A DNA stretch of 64,000 nt from Acetobacter thailandicus (GCF_011516655.1 NZ_WOSV01000008.1:1-64000); one strand, 5' to 3'. Numbered from the stretch's first letter, positions 46,448-57,180 are shown. Numbers and translations are program-made. Notes: generated from the sequence alone by a model not told the origin.

Positions 46448-48352
46448 ATGAGTAAAGTTATTGGTATTGACCTTGGTACGACTAACTCCTGCGTTGCTGT
46501 GCGCGAGGGTAATGAGACCAGAGTTATCGAAAACAGCGAAGGCACGCGCACAACCCCTTCTATGGTAGCTTTTACCGAAGGTGGTGAGATGCTGGTTGGC
46601 CAGGCTTCAAAGCGTCAGGCTGTAACCAACCCTGCGAACACGCTGTATGCGGTAAAACGTCTGATTGGTCGTCGTTTTAATGACGCGGCTGTGCAGAAAG
46701 ATAAGGAAATGGTTCCTTACGCCATTGTTGATGGCGATAACGGCGATGCATGGGTTGAGGCCCGCGGTAAAAAATACGCGCCTTCTCAGATCGCTGCCTT
46801 TGTGCTCGGCAAAATGAAAGAAACAGCTGAGGCATATCTTGGCGAAAAAGTGAGCCAGGCTGTTATTACTGTTCCTGCATACTTTAACGACGCACAGCGC
46901 CAGGCGACAAAAGACGCCGGCCGTATTGCTGGTCTTGAAGTTCTGCGTATCATCAACGAACCGACAGCGGCAGCTCTGGCTTATGGCCTTGAAAAAAAGA
47001 GCGGTGGCACGGTTGCTGTTTATGACCTTGGTGGCGGTACTTTTGACGTCTCAATTCTTGAGATTTCTGACGGTGTCATCGAAGTTAAATCAACAAACGG
47101 CGACACGTTCCTCGGTGGTGAAGACTTTGATAACCGCATCATCAGCTACCTGGCAGATGAATTCAAACGTGAGCAGGGCATTGACCTGCGTGCAGACAAA
47201 CTTGCTCTGCAGCGTCTGAAAGAAGCAGCTGAAAAAGCAAAGATTGAGCTGTCTTCTTCTAAAGAGACAGAAGTTAATCTGCCGTTTATCACAGCTGATG
47301 CTTCTGGTCCTAAGCACCTGATGCTGAAACTCAGTCGTGCTAAACTGGAAAGCCTGGTTGATGATCTGATTCAGCGTACTCTGGATCCATGTAAAGCTGC
47401 GTTGAAAGATGCCGGTGTGTCTGCTGCTGAAATTGACGAGGTTATCCTGGTCGGTGGTATGACCCGTATGCCGAAAGTCATTGACGCAGTTAAGCAGTTC
47501 TTTGGTAAAGATCCTGCACGTAACGTGAACCCTGATGAAGTTGTGGCTATTGGTGCTGCTATTCAGGGTGCCGTTCTGAAAGGTGATGTTAAAGACGTTC
47601 TGCTGCTCGACGTGACACCGCTGTCACTGGGTATTGAAACGCTGGGTGGTGTCTTCACACGTCTGATCGATCGTAACACGACCATTCCGACCAAGAAGAG
47701 CCAGACCTTCTCGACAGCTGATGACAATCAGAGTGCCGTGACCATTAAAGTGTTCCAGGGTGAGCGCGAGATGGCTGCGGACAACAAGCTGCTGGGTAAC
47801 TTTGACCTGACAGGTATTGCGCCTGCACCACGTGGTGTGCCTCAGATTGAAGTTACTTTCGATATTGATGCGAACGGTATTGTTTCTGTCTCTGCTAAAG
47901 ACAAGGCAACCGGTAAAGAGCAGCAGATTAAAATCCAGGCATCTGGTGGTCTGTCTGACAGTGATATCGACAAAATGGTTAAAGATGCTGAAGCAAATGC
48001 AGCAGCAGATAAAGCCAGACGTGAGCAGGTTGAAGCCCGTAACAGTGCAGAAAGCCTCGTTCACCAGACAGAGAAAGCTCTGACAGAAGCCGGTGATAAA
48101 GTTCCGGCCGCTGATAAGGAAGAAGCTGAAGCAGCGGTTGCTGCTGTTAAAACTGCTCTTGAAGGCAGTGATGCAGAAGCAATTAAAACGGCTACTGAGC
48201 GTTTGACGCAGGCTTCTATGAAGGTTGGTGAAGCTGTTTACAAAGCAAGTCAGGCAGAAGGTGGCGCAGCTCCGGAAGCTGAGGCTGCTAAAAAAGAAGA
48301 CGAAAATATCGTCGATGCAGACTTTGAAGACGTAAACGACAAAAAGTCCTGA
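46448..48352 (+). CDS. dnaK: Chaperone DnaK
   Basis: 634 aa with GGAGAG seven to eight bases before the ATG. Hsp70: [14 protein letters not shown] near 4, [22 protein letters not shown] near 140, [13 protein letters not shown] near 195, [10 protein letters not shown] near 333, and the EEVL/EEAD-type acidic C-terminus ([15 protein letters not shown]). Works with DnaJ and GrpE. Ends at a strong terminator, so dnaJ, 145 bases later, is probably at least partly transcribed from its own promoter. Confidence 0.98.
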   Translation: MSKVIGIDLGTTNSCVAVREGNETRVIENSEGTRTTPSMVAFTEGGEMLVGQASKRQAVTNPANTLYAVKRLIGRRFNDAAVQKDKEMVPYAIVDGDNGDAWVEARGKKYAPSQIAAFVLGKMKETAEAYLGEKVSQAVITVPAYFNDAQRQATKDAGRIAGLEVLRIINEPTAAALAYGLEKKSGGTVAVYDLGGGTFDVSILEISDGVIEVKSTNGDTFLGGEDFDNRIISYLADEFKREQGIDLRADKLALQRLKEAAEKAKIELSSSKETEVNLPFITADASGPKHLMLKLSRAKLESLVDDLIQRTLDPCKAALKDAGVSAAEIDEVILVGGMTRMPKVIDAVKQFFGKDPARNVNPDEVVAIGAAIQGAVLKGDVKDVLLLDVTPLSLGIETLGGVFTRLIDRNTTIPTKKSQTFSTADDNQSAVTIKVFQGEREMAADNKLLGNFDLTGIAPAPRGVPQIEVTFDIDANGIVSVSAKDKATGKEQQIKIQASGGLSDSDIDKMVKDAEANAAADKARREQVEARNSAESLVHQTEKALTEAGDKVPAADKEEAEAAVAAVKTALEGSDAEAIKTATERLTQASMKVGEAVYKASQAEGGAAPEAEAAKKEDENIVDADFEDVNDKKS

Positions 48353-48368
48353 TCGGGCGTTTTGCATA

Positions 48369-48400
48369 AAACACGGGAGTGCGCTCCCGTGTTTATTTTT
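48369..48400 (+). terminator. Strong terminator after dnaK
   Basis: AAACACGGGAG/CTCCCGTGTTT, 11-bp perfect stem, TGCG loop, then ATTTTT. Confidence 0.92.
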
Positions 48401-48497
48401 CTGGCGTCCGTGCTTTGTAAGAGGCGGACGCCATTGTTATATCAGGGTACAGGCTGCGCTCATTTTTAAGAGGCAGAATTTTTAAGAGGTTTTTTTC

Positions 48498-49643
48498 ATG
48501 GCCACGCAGGTTGATTATTACGAAATTCTTGAGGTCACTCAGACAGCATCCGCTGATGAAATCAAGAAAGCCTATCGCAGGATGGCCATGAAATATCATC
48601 CTGACCGTAATCCGGGGGATGCAGCAGCTGAAGAGAAATTTAAAGACGTTAACCATGCCTACGATATTCTGAAAGATGAGAATAAACGTGCGGCTTATGA
48701 CCGTTATGGTCATGCGGCATTTGAAGGCGGCGGTGCTGGCCCAGGCGGGTTTGATTTTGGCGGCGGTGCCGGTGGCGCCGGCCTTGGTGATATTTTCGAG
48801 CAGATGTTCGGCGATATGATGGGAGGAGGGCGTCGTGGCTCCCCTCGCGCCGGCAATGACGTGCAGGCTCATGTCGTCATCACTCTTGAAGAAGCCTTTA
48901 CTGGTGTAAAAAAAGACCTGCCTGTCATAACGCGTGTGAGCTGTGAGTCCTGTGAGGGAACCGGGTCTCAAAACGGTGCGGCCGGCGTTGATGTATGTCC
49001 GAGCTGTCACGGGGCTGGTAAGGTCAGGGCTGCGCAGGGTTTCTTCGTTGTTGAGCGCCCCTGTCCGACCTGTCATGGTGCTGGTAAAACTGTAAAGAAC
49101 CCCTGTGGTGCTTGCCATGGGCAGGGTACGGTTGAAAAAGAGCGCATTGTTTCTGTTCAGATTCCTGCCGGTATTGAAGACGGTACACGTATTCGTATGA
49201 CCGGAGAGGGTGAAAGCGGCCCTCAGGGTACGCCTCCAGGTGATTTGTACATTCAGGTTTCAGTTAAAGAGCATTCAATTTTTCAGCGTGATGGCGCCAA
49301 TATTTTTTGCCGGGTGCCACTGAGAATGGGGCAGGCTGCCCTTGGCACAGAGGTTGAAGTGCCGGTTATAGATGGCAACCGTGCAAAGGTTAAAATTCCT
49401 GCCGGTACACAAACCGGGAATAATTTCCGCCTGAGAGGGAAAGGATTCTCTGTCCTGCGTTCCGGCGCACGCGGCGATATGTATGTTCAGGTTTCGGTTG
49501 AAACACCGCAGCATCTTAACAAGCGTCAGCGTGAGCTTCTGGAAGAGTTTGAGAAAGAAGCCGGAGAAAATATTAAGAGCAGCCCGGAACACACAGGTTT
49601 TTTTGCCCGGGTAAAAGATTTTTTTGAGGGTAAAGCAAACTAA
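48498..49643 (+). CDS. dnaJ: Chaperone DnaJ
   Basis: 381 aa. J domain with HPD in MKYHPDRNPGD near 33, G/F-rich linker (GGGAGPGGFDFGGGAGG), four CxxCxGxG zinc motifs between about 150 and 210 (CESCEGTG, CPSCHGAG, CPTCHGAG, CGACHGQG), and the C-terminal substrate domain. AAGAGG lies 5-10 bases upstream of the ATG. Confidence 0.97.
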   Translation: MATQVDYYEILEVTQTASADEIKKAYRRMAMKYHPDRNPGDAAAEEKFKDVNHAYDILKDENKRAAYDRYGHAAFEGGGAGPGGFDFGGGAGGAGLGDIFEQMFGDMMGGGRRGSPRAGNDVQAHVVITLEEAFTGVKKDLPVITRVSCESCEGTGSQNGAAGVDVCPSCHGAGKVRAAQGFFVVERPCPTCHGAGKTVKNPCGACHGQGTVEKERIVSVQIPAGIEDGTRIRMTGEGESGPQGTPPGDLYIQVSVKEHSIFQRDGANIFCRVPLRMGQAALGTEVEVPVIDGNRAKVKIPAGTQTGNNFRLRGKGFSVLRSGARGDMYVQVSVETPQHLNKRQRELLEEFEKEAGENIKSSPEHTGFFARVKDFFEGKAN

Positions 49644-49658
49644 TATTCTGCTACATAA

Positions 49659-49718
49659 CATCTTACTCTTACTATAAAATGTGCCGCGACCGGGCATGAT
49701 CTGGCAAAGAGTAAGATG
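49659..49718 (+). promoter_or_regulatory. Long stem-loop upstream of dapB
   Basis: CATCTTACTCTT (49659-49670) is the exact reverse complement of AAGAGTAAGATG (49707-49718). The loop holds a second hairpin (TGCC GCGACCG GGCA) and, at the left, ACTATAAAAT that could be a -10 box. It might be a leader structure or a terminator of dnaJ. Confidence 0.45.
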
Positions 49719-49742
49719 CAAAGCAGATAAGGTGAAAAGATC

Positions 49743-50537
49743 ATGACAGTGCCATCGCTTAAAATAGGGATTGCCGGCATCTCCGGTCGTGTTGGGCGCC
49801 TGCTGGCAGAAGAAGTTATTGGTGCGGGTTTTATACTTGCTGGTGGCAGTGCACGGCACCCTTCTTCGGTTAAGGGGCTTCTGGCTAATGTGCCGCTTTT
49901 CGCCGATTTTTCGGCTTTGGCAGATGCCAGTGATGTGGTGATCGATTTCACGCATGCTGATACTTCAGCACGGCATGCTGAAATTCTGGCAGATTACGGC
50001 AAAGCCCTTGTTCTGGGCACAACAGGTCTTTCTCCTGAGCAGGAGGCAGCGGTTAAGACCGCGGCTAAAAAAATTGCTGTAGTCCATGCTGCTAATTTCT
50101 CACCTGGCGTGACTCTGGTGCGCCGTCTGGCCCGTATGATGGGGCAGGCGTTACCAGCAGAATCCTATGATGTTGAAATTGTTGAAATGCATCATCGCCA
50201 AAAAGTCGATGCTCCTTCAGGCACAGCTCTGGCAATCGGCGAATCTGTTGCTGACGGGCGGGGTGTGAGCCTTGCTGACGTGAAAGATAGCGGACGCGAT
50301 GGTCATACCGGTGCACGCAAAACAGGTGATATTGGTTTTGCAGCTCTGCGTGGTGGTCAGATTGTGGGGGAGCACGAAGTACTGTTTACCTCAGCTGATG
50401 AGCAGATTCGCCTGTCACACCGTGCGTTTGACCGCAGAATTTTTGCAACCGGGGCTGTGCGTGCGGCCGACTGGGTCAGAAATCAGCCTGCAGGCTATTT
50501 TGGCATGGAAGATGTACTGGGTCTGCCTCCTCTGTGA
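49743..50537 (+). CDS. dapB: 4-hydroxy-tetrahydrodipicolinate reductase
   Basis: 264 aa. Lysine/diaminopimelate pathway. NAD(P)-binding GIAGISGRVGRLLAEEV near 8-24, then VIDFTHADTSARH near 74, catalytic EMHHRQKVDAPSGTALAI near 146-163 and the C-terminal EHEVLFTSADEQIRLSHRAFDR. AAGG lies 6-9 bases before the ATG. Confidence 0.96.
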   Translation: MTVPSLKIGIAGISGRVGRLLAEEVIGAGFILAGGSARHPSSVKGLLANVPLFADFSALADASDVVIDFTHADTSARHAEILADYGKALVLGTTGLSPEQEAAVKTAAKKIAVVHAANFSPGVTLVRRLARMMGQALPAESYDVEIVEMHHRQKVDAPSGTALAIGESVADGRGVSLADVKDSGRDGHTGARKTGDIGFAALRGGQIVGEHEVLFTSADEQIRLSHRAFDRRIFATGAVRAADWVRNQPAGYFGMEDVLGLPPL

Positions 50538-50844
50538 AGAGAGATTCTACCTGGAGCGATAGTGGAAAAGGTTATTTATCAAAAAATTCCTTTTCCATGC
50601 GCAGGTAAAAATAAAAAAAACAGTTCCTGTCGCTTTTTGTATTATGTGTGATTATTATAATATAATTAAATAAAATCATAGTGTTAGGTTGTATTCTGTG
50701 TGGTGTGCCGGCATTCAGCCCATGGCAGCCCTGTGCTACGATACTTGACCATTGAGCACTATTAAGCCACACGAATGCGGCGCCCTGACAACAGGCGACA
50801 CTCACAATTCCTAATTCACAGTGCGTGAGGCGGACGGCTCAATT
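50538..50844 (+). promoter_or_regulatory. metK leader region
   Basis: About 300 bases with no gene. The left part is AT-rich. Near the gene are hairpin CGCCCTG-ACAA-CAGGCG (about 50781-50797) and two exclusive pairings of GTGAG (50825-50829): with CTCAC at 50801-50805 or with TTCAC at 50815-50819. The second covers the purine-rich GAGGCGGA before the start. This could be a riboswitch or attenuator; it does not match the SAM-II consensus that I know. Confidence 0.35.
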
Positions 50845-52032
50845 ATGCGTAAAGACGGCGATTTTCTTTTTACTTCAGAGTCAGTATCTGAAGGTCATCC
50901 CGATAAGGTTGCAGACCGTATCAGTGATACTGTTCTCGATGCCTATCTTGCTGCAGATCCAGAATCCCGCGTGGCCTGTGAAACTCTGGTGACGACGAAC
51001 CGTATCGTCCTCGCTGGCGAGGTGCGTGGCCCGGCTTCAGTAACATCTGAAGGACTGATCGAGGCAGCACGTCAGGCTGTTAAAGATATTGGTTACGACC
51101 AGGAAGGCTTCTCATGGCGCAACGCTGAGGCCGCAAACTATCTGCATGCTCAGTCAGCTGATATTGCAGTTGGCGTTGACAGTGCCGGCGATAAAGACGA
51201 AGGCGCTGGCGACCAGGGCATTATGTTTGGCTATGCGTCAAACGAAACAGATACGCTTATGCCTGCGCCACTGTATTATGCGCACCGCATCCTGCACGAA
51301 ATCCGTGATCTGCGTCGCGCAGGTGACCCGCGTGCTGCTGGCCTTCAGCCAGATGCAAAAAGCCAGGTGACACTTCACTACTCGAATGGCCGTCCGGTTA
51401 AAGCAACTTCTGTTGTTATCTCTACCCAGCATGATGCTGGCGTAAACCAGGAAGAGCTGCGGGCGCGTCTGGGTGGTATCGTTCGTGACGTTCTGCCAGA
51501 AGGCTGGATGCCCGAAGAAAAAGAATTTTACGTTAACCCAACCGGTATTTTTGTTATCGGCGGGCCTGACGGTGACTGTGGTCTGACTGGTCGTAAAATC
51601 ATTGTTGATACTTACGGTGGTGCAGCTCCACACGGCGGCGGTGCATTCTCAGGTAAAGACCCGACGAAGGTTGACCGCTCAGCAGCTTATGCCTGTCGCT
51701 ACCTTGCAAAGAATGTTGTGGCTGCAGGCCTTGCCGATCGCTGCACCATTCAGCTGTCTTATGCTATCGGTGTTTCTCACCCGCTGTCTCTGTATGTTGA
51801 CCTTGATGGCACCGGCAAAGATGTTGATGAAGCCCGTCTGGGTACTATCCTGCGTGAGGTAATGGACCTGACACCGCGTGGTATTCGTAAGCACCTGCGT
51901 CTGAACCGTCCGATTTACGCTGAAACAGCAGCTTATGGTCACTTTGGTCGTAAGCCAGATGCAGCACGTGACAACTTCACATGGGAACAGGCTGATCTGG
52001 TCGATTCTCTGCGTAGTGCACTGAAACGCTGA
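50845..52032 (+). CDS. metK: S-adenosylmethionine synthetase
   Basis: 395 aa from ATG 50845, which gives the usual N-terminus ([22 protein letters not shown]); a GTG at 50821 is also in frame. Makes SAM from Met and ATP. Seen: [12 protein letters not shown] near 119, [21 protein letters not shown] near 240-260 and [27 protein letters not shown] near 265. trmB follows after 19 bases; it uses the product SAM. Confidence 0.97.
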   Translation: MRKDGDFLFTSESVSEGHPDKVADRISDTVLDAYLAADPESRVACETLVTTNRIVLAGEVRGPASVTSEGLIEAARQAVKDIGYDQEGFSWRNAEAANYLHAQSADIAVGVDSAGDKDEGAGDQGIMFGYASNETDTLMPAPLYYAHRILHEIRDLRRAGDPRAAGLQPDAKSQVTLHYSNGRPVKATSVVISTQHDAGVNQEELRARLGGIVRDVLPEGWMPEEKEFYVNPTGIFVIGGPDGDCGLTGRKIIVDTYGGAAPHGGGAFSGKDPTKVDRSAAYACRYLAKNVVAAGLADRCTIQLSYAIGVSHPLSLYVDLDGTGKDVDEARLGTILREVMDLTPRGIRKHLRLNRPIYAETAAYGHFGRKPDAARDNFTWEQADLVDSLRSALKR

Positions 52033-52051
52033 GTAGCAGGACGCATCTCTG

Positions 52052-52768
52052 ATGACAGAAGGCGGCGTTCGCGTATCAGACGTCAAACCTCCGCCGGAGC
52101 GCCTTTACGGGCGCCCCCGCGGGCATACGTTGCGCCCTCGTCAGGAGCGTTTGCTACAGGCTGCGTTGCCCCGGCTGCGCTTTCCTGTAGAGAAGGCCTC
52201 TGACCCGGCTTCTGTTTTCGGTAAAATACCTGATCAGATATGGCTGGAAGTCGGGTTTGGCGGGGGCGAGCATTCTCTCGCCCAGCACGACGCGCATCCT
52301 GATGTTGGCTATATTGCTTCAGAAGTGTTTGAGAATGGTCTTTGCTCTTTGCTGAGCCGGGTCGTTCCTTCAGGGCAGGAAGAAACATCGTCTGTCCCTG
52401 ATATGCTGAAATTGTGGGATGATGATGCAAGGGTACTGCTGAAGGCTTTGCCTGAAGCAAGTCTTGACCGCATGTTCCTGATGTTCCCCGACCCATGGCC
52501 AAAAGCCCGCCATGCGAAGCGGCGTTTTGTTCATCCTCATAATATCGCTCTGGTTGCGCGTGCGCTTAAGCCCGGTGCGGTGTGGCGCGTCGCGAGTGAT
52601 GACCCGACCTATCAGCAGTGGGTTGAGGACGTGATGGCTGAACAGACGTTTTTTATAACAGCCCCGCCTGCGCAGGAACGGCCGGAAAACTGGTTCCCGA
52701 CACGCTATGAGGCGAAGGCTATTGCTGCGGGTCGTCAGCCTCTTTACTGGACCTTTACCCGCCGCTGA
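52052..52768 (+). CDS. trmB: tRNA (guanine-N7)-methyltransferase
   Basis: 238 aa. SAM-dependent enzyme for m7G46 in tRNA. The N-terminus RLYGRPRGHTLRPRQERLL is typical for alphaproteobacteria. Motif I WLEVGFGGGEHSLAQ near 70, then MFLMFPDPWPKARHAKRRFV near 145 and C-terminal FPTRYEAKAI. Cotranscribed with metK. Confidence 0.95.
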   Translation: MTEGGVRVSDVKPPPERLYGRPRGHTLRPRQERLLQAALPRLRFPVEKASDPASVFGKIPDQIWLEVGFGGGEHSLAQHDAHPDVGYIASEVFENGLCSLLSRVVPSGQEETSSVPDMLKLWDDDARVLLKALPEASLDRMFLMFPDPWPKARHAKRRFVHPHNIALVARALKPGAVWRVASDDPTYQQWVEDVMAEQTFFITAPPAQERPENWFPTRYEAKAIAAGRQPLYWTFTRR

Positions 52769-52867
52769 GTGGTTTAGTCGTTTTCAGGGCGGTTGCTCTG
52801 TGAAAACAGCTCGGGTAAGGAGCCCTTTTTTACAAGCTTTTTATCCGTGCGAAAGGTTTTCTCGCTC

Positions 52868-54445
52868 ATGAGCCTCTCTTCGTTGCCTGTACGTCGTGCT
52901 CTTGTCTCCGTTTCTGATAAAACAGGACTCCTGGATCTTGGTCGTGCTCTGGCTGCCCATAACGTAGAAATTCTCTCTACAGGCGGTTCTGCCAAAGCTC
53001 TGCGTGATGCCGGTCTGCCCGTAACGGAAGTATCAGATTACACTGGTTTCCCTGAGATCCTTGACGGGCGCGTTAAAACCCTGGTGCCCAAAATTCATGG
53101 TGGTATTCTCGGGCGCAGAGATTTGCCTGCTCACGTTGCGCAGATGCAGGAGCATGGTATCGGTCCGATCGACCTGGTTGTTGTCAATTTATACCCTTTT
53201 GAAAAAACGGTAGCATCCGGTGCAGGTGCAGAAGACTGCATTGAGAATATTGATATTGGCGGCCCGGCTCTTATTCGTGCAGCGGCTAAAAACCATGATC
53301 ATGTCGTGGTTTTGACAGATACCCGTCAGTATGATGGTTTTATCGATATGCTGAACAAAGGTGGTACCACGCGGGCACAACGCTTTGCTTATGCAGGTGC
53401 TGCATATGCTCGTACAGCTGCTTATGATGCCGCTATTGCTGCCTGGTTTGCTGCTCAGACCGGGGATTTTTTACCAGATTCGTTTACCGTTTCTGGTCAG
53501 CGTGCTGAAGTTCTGCGTTATGGTGAAAACCCGCATCAGCAGGCTGCTTTTTATAAAAATGGCAGTGCGCGTCCGGGTGTCGCAACAGCGGTGCAGGTGC
53601 AGGGTAAAGCCCTTTCTTATAACAATATTAACGACACGGATGCCGCCTTTGAGGCTGTTGCTGAGTTTGATAAACCAGCAGTCGTTATTGTTAAGCATGC
53701 AAACCCCTGCGGTGTTGCGGTTGCCTCCTCGCTGACACAGGCATGGAAAAATGCTCTGCGGTGCGATTCTGTGTCTGCTTTTGGCGGTATTGTGGCACTT
53801 AACCGCACACTTGATGCCGCTACAGCGGAAGAGATTGCAGGTATCTTTACCGAAGTGATTGTCGCCCCTGATGCGGAAGAAGAAGCTAAAGCTGTTCTTG
53901 CCCGTAAGAAGAATTTGCGTCTGCTGCTCACCGGCGGTTTGCCTGACCCGGCTGAAGCCGGGGTGGTTGTGCGTTCGGTTGCTGGTGGTTTCCTTGCGCA
54001 GACTCGTGACTGTGGGCGTATTACCTCTGAGACGTTAAAAGTTGTGACAAAACGTGCACCGTCACCGCAGGAGATGGAAGATCTGATCTTCGCATTCCAG
54101 GTGGCTAAGCATGTTAAATCCAACGCGATTGTTTATGCTAAAGATAAAGCAACAGTTGGTGTTGGGGCAGGGCAGATGAGCCGTGTTGATTCAGCCCAGA
54201 TCGCAGCCAGCAAAAGTGCGCAGGCTGCGAGAAACGCAGGGCAGGACACCCCTCTGACGCAGGGTTCAGTTGCGGCCTCTGATGCATTTTTCCCGTTTGC
54301 TGATGGTCTCGAAGCTATTGTTGCAGCGGGTGCGACTGCGGTCATTCAGCCAGGTGGTTCAATTCGTGATGATGAAGTCATTGCGGCAGCTGATGCCGCG
54401 GGTATCGCCATGGTTCTGACAGGTATGCGTCATTTCCGTCACTAA
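52868..54445 (+). CDS. purH: Bifunctional AICAR transformylase/IMP cyclohydrolase
   Basis: 525 aa from ATG 52868 (normal length; the longer frame lacks homology). IMP cyclohydrolase domain 1-195 ([54 protein letters not shown]), transformylase after 200 with [24 protein letters not shown] (catalytic Lys-His) and AFGGIVALN. Last two steps of IMP synthesis; guaA, also in this window, acts later in the same branch. Confidence 0.97.
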   Translation: MSLSSLPVRRALVSVSDKTGLLDLGRALAAHNVEILSTGGSAKALRDAGLPVTEVSDYTGFPEILDGRVKTLVPKIHGGILGRRDLPAHVAQMQEHGIGPIDLVVVNLYPFEKTVASGAGAEDCIENIDIGGPALIRAAAKNHDHVVVLTDTRQYDGFIDMLNKGGTTRAQRFAYAGAAYARTAAYDAAIAAWFAAQTGDFLPDSFTVSGQRAEVLRYGENPHQQAAFYKNGSARPGVATAVQVQGKALSYNNINDTDAAFEAVAEFDKPAVVIVKHANPCGVAVASSLTQAWKNALRCDSVSAFGGIVALNRTLDAATAEEIAGIFTEVIVAPDAEEEAKAVLARKKNLRLLLTGGLPDPAEAGVVVRSVAGGFLAQTRDCGRITSETLKVVTKRAPSPQEMEDLIFAFQVAKHVKSNAIVYAKDKATVGVGAGQMSRVDSAQIAASKSAQAARNAGQDTPLTQGSVAASDAFFPFADGLEAIVAAGATAVIQPGGSIRDDEVIAAADAAGIAMVLTGMRHFRH

Positions 54446-54566
54446 CATGCTTATCCGGCTCTTGCCGGACTGATTTTTTTCGCAAAGAATGGCAAAAGTT
54501 TTTCATAAACTTTTGCCTGTTGCGGGCCTCTCTGAGGCAGGAAAAAGTCAGTTTACTGGTAAAGCC

Positions 54567-55313
54567 ATGCGCGTTTTTCTTTCTGTTTCTGCTTTGTTTC
54601 TGTTGGTATCTCCGGCATTTGCTGCACCGCCTGTAAAACAGACTGTTAAGGCAACTTTTGCATCACATCAGACTGTCACTGAGAAACAGGCTGCTGGTGT
54701 GTATGATCTCTCTTCCATGTCCGCCTTTAGTGGTACAGTAACCCAGTTTTTGCCTGCCCCTGATGGTGGGGTGCTGGGCCTGTTGCTGAACGGGGACACG
54801 GAGGTGCTGGTTTCTCCCGAGATCGGGCATACACTGTCTGGCCTGATTAAGGTTGGTGACCACATTTCACTGCGTGGTGTTAAAGCTTATACTCTTCCTG
54901 TTATTCGGGCTTTTGCAATCACCAGTCCGCGTGGTCGTAGCGTGCAGGATTCGCTGATGGCTGTGCCACAGCATTCACCTGAAATGATTATTGGCCCTGA
55001 TATTGTTGTACATGGTGAAATTGCGATGCCTTTGTACAATCTTGGCGGGCAGGTCTCAGGTGTTATTTTAAAAGACCATACACTGATCCATCTTATTCCT
55101 CGTGAAGCTACACGTCTGGCAGCCTGGCTTAAGCCGGGTCAGTCTGTTTATGCTGTGGGTACAGGGAATAATGGTGTGCTTGGTACGGCGATTAATGCGC
55201 GTGAAATTGGCCCGGCTGCCGATCGTAAAGAGGCTGTTGCTATCAGCAATGTACCACTTAGCGGGCCGGCAGCAGGTAGCGCAGGTTACGATGTGATTTC
55301 CGGGGCTGAGTGA
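54567..55313 (+). CDS. Exported protein with two OB-like units
   Basis: 248 aa from ATG 54567 (signal peptide to SPAFAAPP; the longer frame to 54489 is unlikely). Two parallel units can be seen: FSGTVTQFLPAPDGGVLGLLLNGDTEVLVSP then GLIKVGDHISLRGV, and a second around VHGEIAMPLYNLGGQVSGVILKDHTLIHLIP then WLKPGQSVYAVGTG. This pattern fits OB folds. Function unknown; periplasmic by its signal. Confidence 0.65.
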   Translation: MRVFLSVSALFLLVSPAFAAPPVKQTVKATFASHQTVTEKQAAGVYDLSSMSAFSGTVTQFLPAPDGGVLGLLLNGDTEVLVSPEIGHTLSGLIKVGDHISLRGVKAYTLPVIRAFAITSPRGRSVQDSLMAVPQHSPEMIIGPDIVVHGEIAMPLYNLGGQVSGVILKDHTLIHLIPREATRLAAWLKPGQSVYAVGTGNNGVLGTAINAREIGPAADRKEAVAISNVPLSGPAAGSAGYDVISGAE

Positions 55314-55341
55314 GGCAGGACCGCAGGGCAGGAGAGGCGTT

Positions 55342-55674
55342 ATGCAGACGGTGCCATGGAGTGATTTTCAGAAAATTCTGATTGTTGCAGGTACTATCAC
55401 CCGCGTTGAGGCTTTTCCTGAAGCGCGTAAACCCGCCTTTAAAGTATGGGTTAATTTTGGTTCTTATGGTGAGCGTAAAACCAGTGCACAGATCACCAGA
55501 CTTTATACAGTCGATGAACTGATAGGACGACAGGTTATCGGTATTCTTAACTTTGAAGAAAAGCAGATAGGCCCGTTTCGTTCACAGTTTTTATTATCAG
55601 GGTTTGAGACGGAAAATGGTGTTGTTCTGTCTGCCCCTGAACGTCGGGTGCCCGATGGCACGCGTCTGAGCTGA
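55342..55674 (+). CDS. CsaA-like tRNA-binding protein
   Basis: 110 aa, the length of CsaA. Pattern: VAGTITRVEAFPEARKPAFKVWVNFG, SAQITRLYTVDELIGRQVIGILNF and the end SGFETENGVVLSAPERRVPDGTRL. CsaA is an OB-fold tRNA-binding protein with chaperone-like activity in Bacillus; the tRNA ligand here is not known. Confidence 0.9.
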   Translation: MQTVPWSDFQKILIVAGTITRVEAFPEARKPAFKVWVNFGSYGERKTSAQITRLYTVDELIGRQVIGILNFEEKQIGPFRSQFLLSGFETENGVVLSAPERRVPDGTRLS

Positions 55675-55788
55675 CAGAAAGCCTGCTGCACCCAACTGAG
55701 AACAAGACGCATTTGCTTTTCTGACTAATTGCCTTAAAATAGCGCTTAAATCAGGGCATGTGCCCGGCTGTTATAAGAGGGAAACAGG

Positions 55789-56472
55789 GTGCTTGTTTGT
55801 ATAGCTGAAGTTCTGACGCCTGATGAGGTTGCTTATTGCCGTGAAGTGCTGGAGGCAACGGAATGGGTTGATGGTAAAGTTACCGCCGGTGAACAGTCAG
55901 CAAAAGCAAAGTTTAACTTACAGGTGCCAGAGCAGTCGCCGCAAAGTCGTGAGCTGAGTGAGCTGGTTTTAAAAGCACTTGGGCGTAACCAGACTTTTGC
56001 CAGTGCCGCGTTGCCGTTGCGGGTTTATCCGCCTCTTTTTAATCGTTATGATGAAGGTATGCGTTTTCATGCGCATGTTGATAATTCAATCCGTGCTTTA
56101 CCAGGCACAGGCTTTCGTATTCGTACAGATGTGTCCAGCACGCTTTTTCTGAGTGACTGTGATGAATATGATGGCGGAGAGCTGGTAATTCAGGACACCT
56201 ATGGCACACAAAGCATCAGGCTGCCTGCTGGGCATATGGTTGTTTATCCCTCATCCAGTCTGCATTCTGTAAATCCCGTTACACGAGGTAGTCGCTGGGC
56301 CTCTTTTTTCTGGACACAGTCAGCTGTAAAAGATGATGGGCAGAGAACACTGCTTTATAATTTTGATATGTCGATTATAGAGGCGCGTAAGACGCTGCCG
56401 GATGATCACCCGGCAGTACTGGGGCTGACAGCAACTTACCATAATCTTATCCGGCAATGGGCTGAGCTGTAG
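55789..56472 (+). CDS. piuC: Fe(II)-dependent dioxygenase, PiuC/YbiX type
   Basis: 227 aa, GTG start at 55789. PKHD-type hydroxylase linked in other bacteria to TonB-dependent iron uptake. Iron-binding HAHVD near 96-100, distal His in [21 protein letters not shown] near 160 with the 2OG-binding Arg. No TonB receptor lies next to it here. Confidence 0.92.
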   Translation: MLVCIAEVLTPDEVAYCREVLEATEWVDGKVTAGEQSAKAKFNLQVPEQSPQSRELSELVLKALGRNQTFASAALPLRVYPPLFNRYDEGMRFHAHVDNSIRALPGTGFRIRTDVSSTLFLSDCDEYDGGELVIQDTYGTQSIRLPAGHMVVYPSSSLHSVNPVTRGSRWASFFWTQSAVKDDGQRTLLYNFDMSIIEARKTLPDDHPAVLGLTATYHNLIRQWAEL

Positions 56473-56525
56473 CGCTATGCAGGGTCAGGCGCATTTAGTG
56501 CAGCGCCTGACGTGGGCAGGTTTTA

Positions 56526-56954
56526 TTATGTCGGGCTGCCTGGGTTATTGTCCTGAAAGTTTTTTGTCAGCGCATTCATAATAGCATCGTCTGGCTCCCC
56601 AAGTGGCAGCTGATAAAGTTTGCTGCCACGAAAGGTTGAGAGCAGGCCCCAGGCTTGTTTACCGTCTTTTGTGAAAATGAGATTGAGCTGGTGGTCGTGG
56701 CAGTTATGTGGCTCACAAATGTTTGTCACGAGATAGGCTTTGCCCTCGATTGTTAATGGCTTAACAATTTCTGATGTGCCCTGGCCGGTTCTGACCCATG
56801 AGGGAAGAGTGAGCATTTTTTGATAGGATTTAGAAAATACGGGCTTTTTAATAAATTCAGACGCGTAGGCTGACAGAGGAGCAGGGGTGCTTTGTGCCTG
56901 GGCAAGGCCCGGAGCAGCAATACAAAAAGCAGCAGCTAATGTAAGGAAACGCAT
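56526..56954 (-). CDS. ivy: Ivy-type lysozyme inhibitor
   Basis: 142 aa with signal peptide (to AQAQST). Ivy inhibits C-type lysozyme with a disulfide loop of the form CKPHDC; here ICEPHNCHDHQ (near 78) keeps Cys-Glu-Pro-His-Asn-Cys. The N-terminal FSKSYQKMLTLPSWVRTGQGTSEIVKPL also fits. It would act in the periplasm against host or environmental lysozyme. Single gene, convergent with piuC. Confidence 0.85.
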   Translation of the reverse strand: MRFLTLAAAFCIAAPGLAQAQSTPAPLSAYASEFIKKPVFSKSYQKMLTLPSWVRTGQGTSEIVKPLTIEGKAYLVTNICEPHNCHDHQLNLIFTKDGKQAWGLLSTFRGSKLYQLPLGEPDDAIMNALTKNFQDNNPGSPT

Positions 56955-57075
56955 TTTTTATCCAGTCATTTTGCAAGTCGTGACCGAATACTAAATAAAA
57001 TGTAAGGCGACAATAAGATTACTTGCAAAAGCTCTTATATATCAGAAATTATTTTTTATTTTTGGGATTTTTTAT

Positions 57076-57152
57076 TGGCGCACCCGAAAGGACTCGAACC
57101 TCTAACCCCCAGATTCGTAGTCTGGTGCTCTATCCAGTTGAGCTACGGGTGC
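57076..57152 (-). tRNA. tRNA-Arg (ACG)
   Basis: 77-nt cloverleaf on the minus strand, acceptor GCACCCG/CGGGTGC, discriminator G and encoded CCA. Anticodon ACG at 57118-57116 (A34 expected to be deaminated to inosine by TadA, so it reads CGU/CGC/CGA). T-arm GAGGTTCGAGTCCTT is standard. Confidence 0.97.
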
Positions 57153-57180
57153 GCCGTGAGGTGGGTTCTATTATAAGAAC

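Noticed and set aside
50800-50844. SAM-II or SAM/SAH riboswitch before metK
   Set aside because: The CTCAC/GTGAG helix is suggestive, but the conserved core sequences of these classes are not there.
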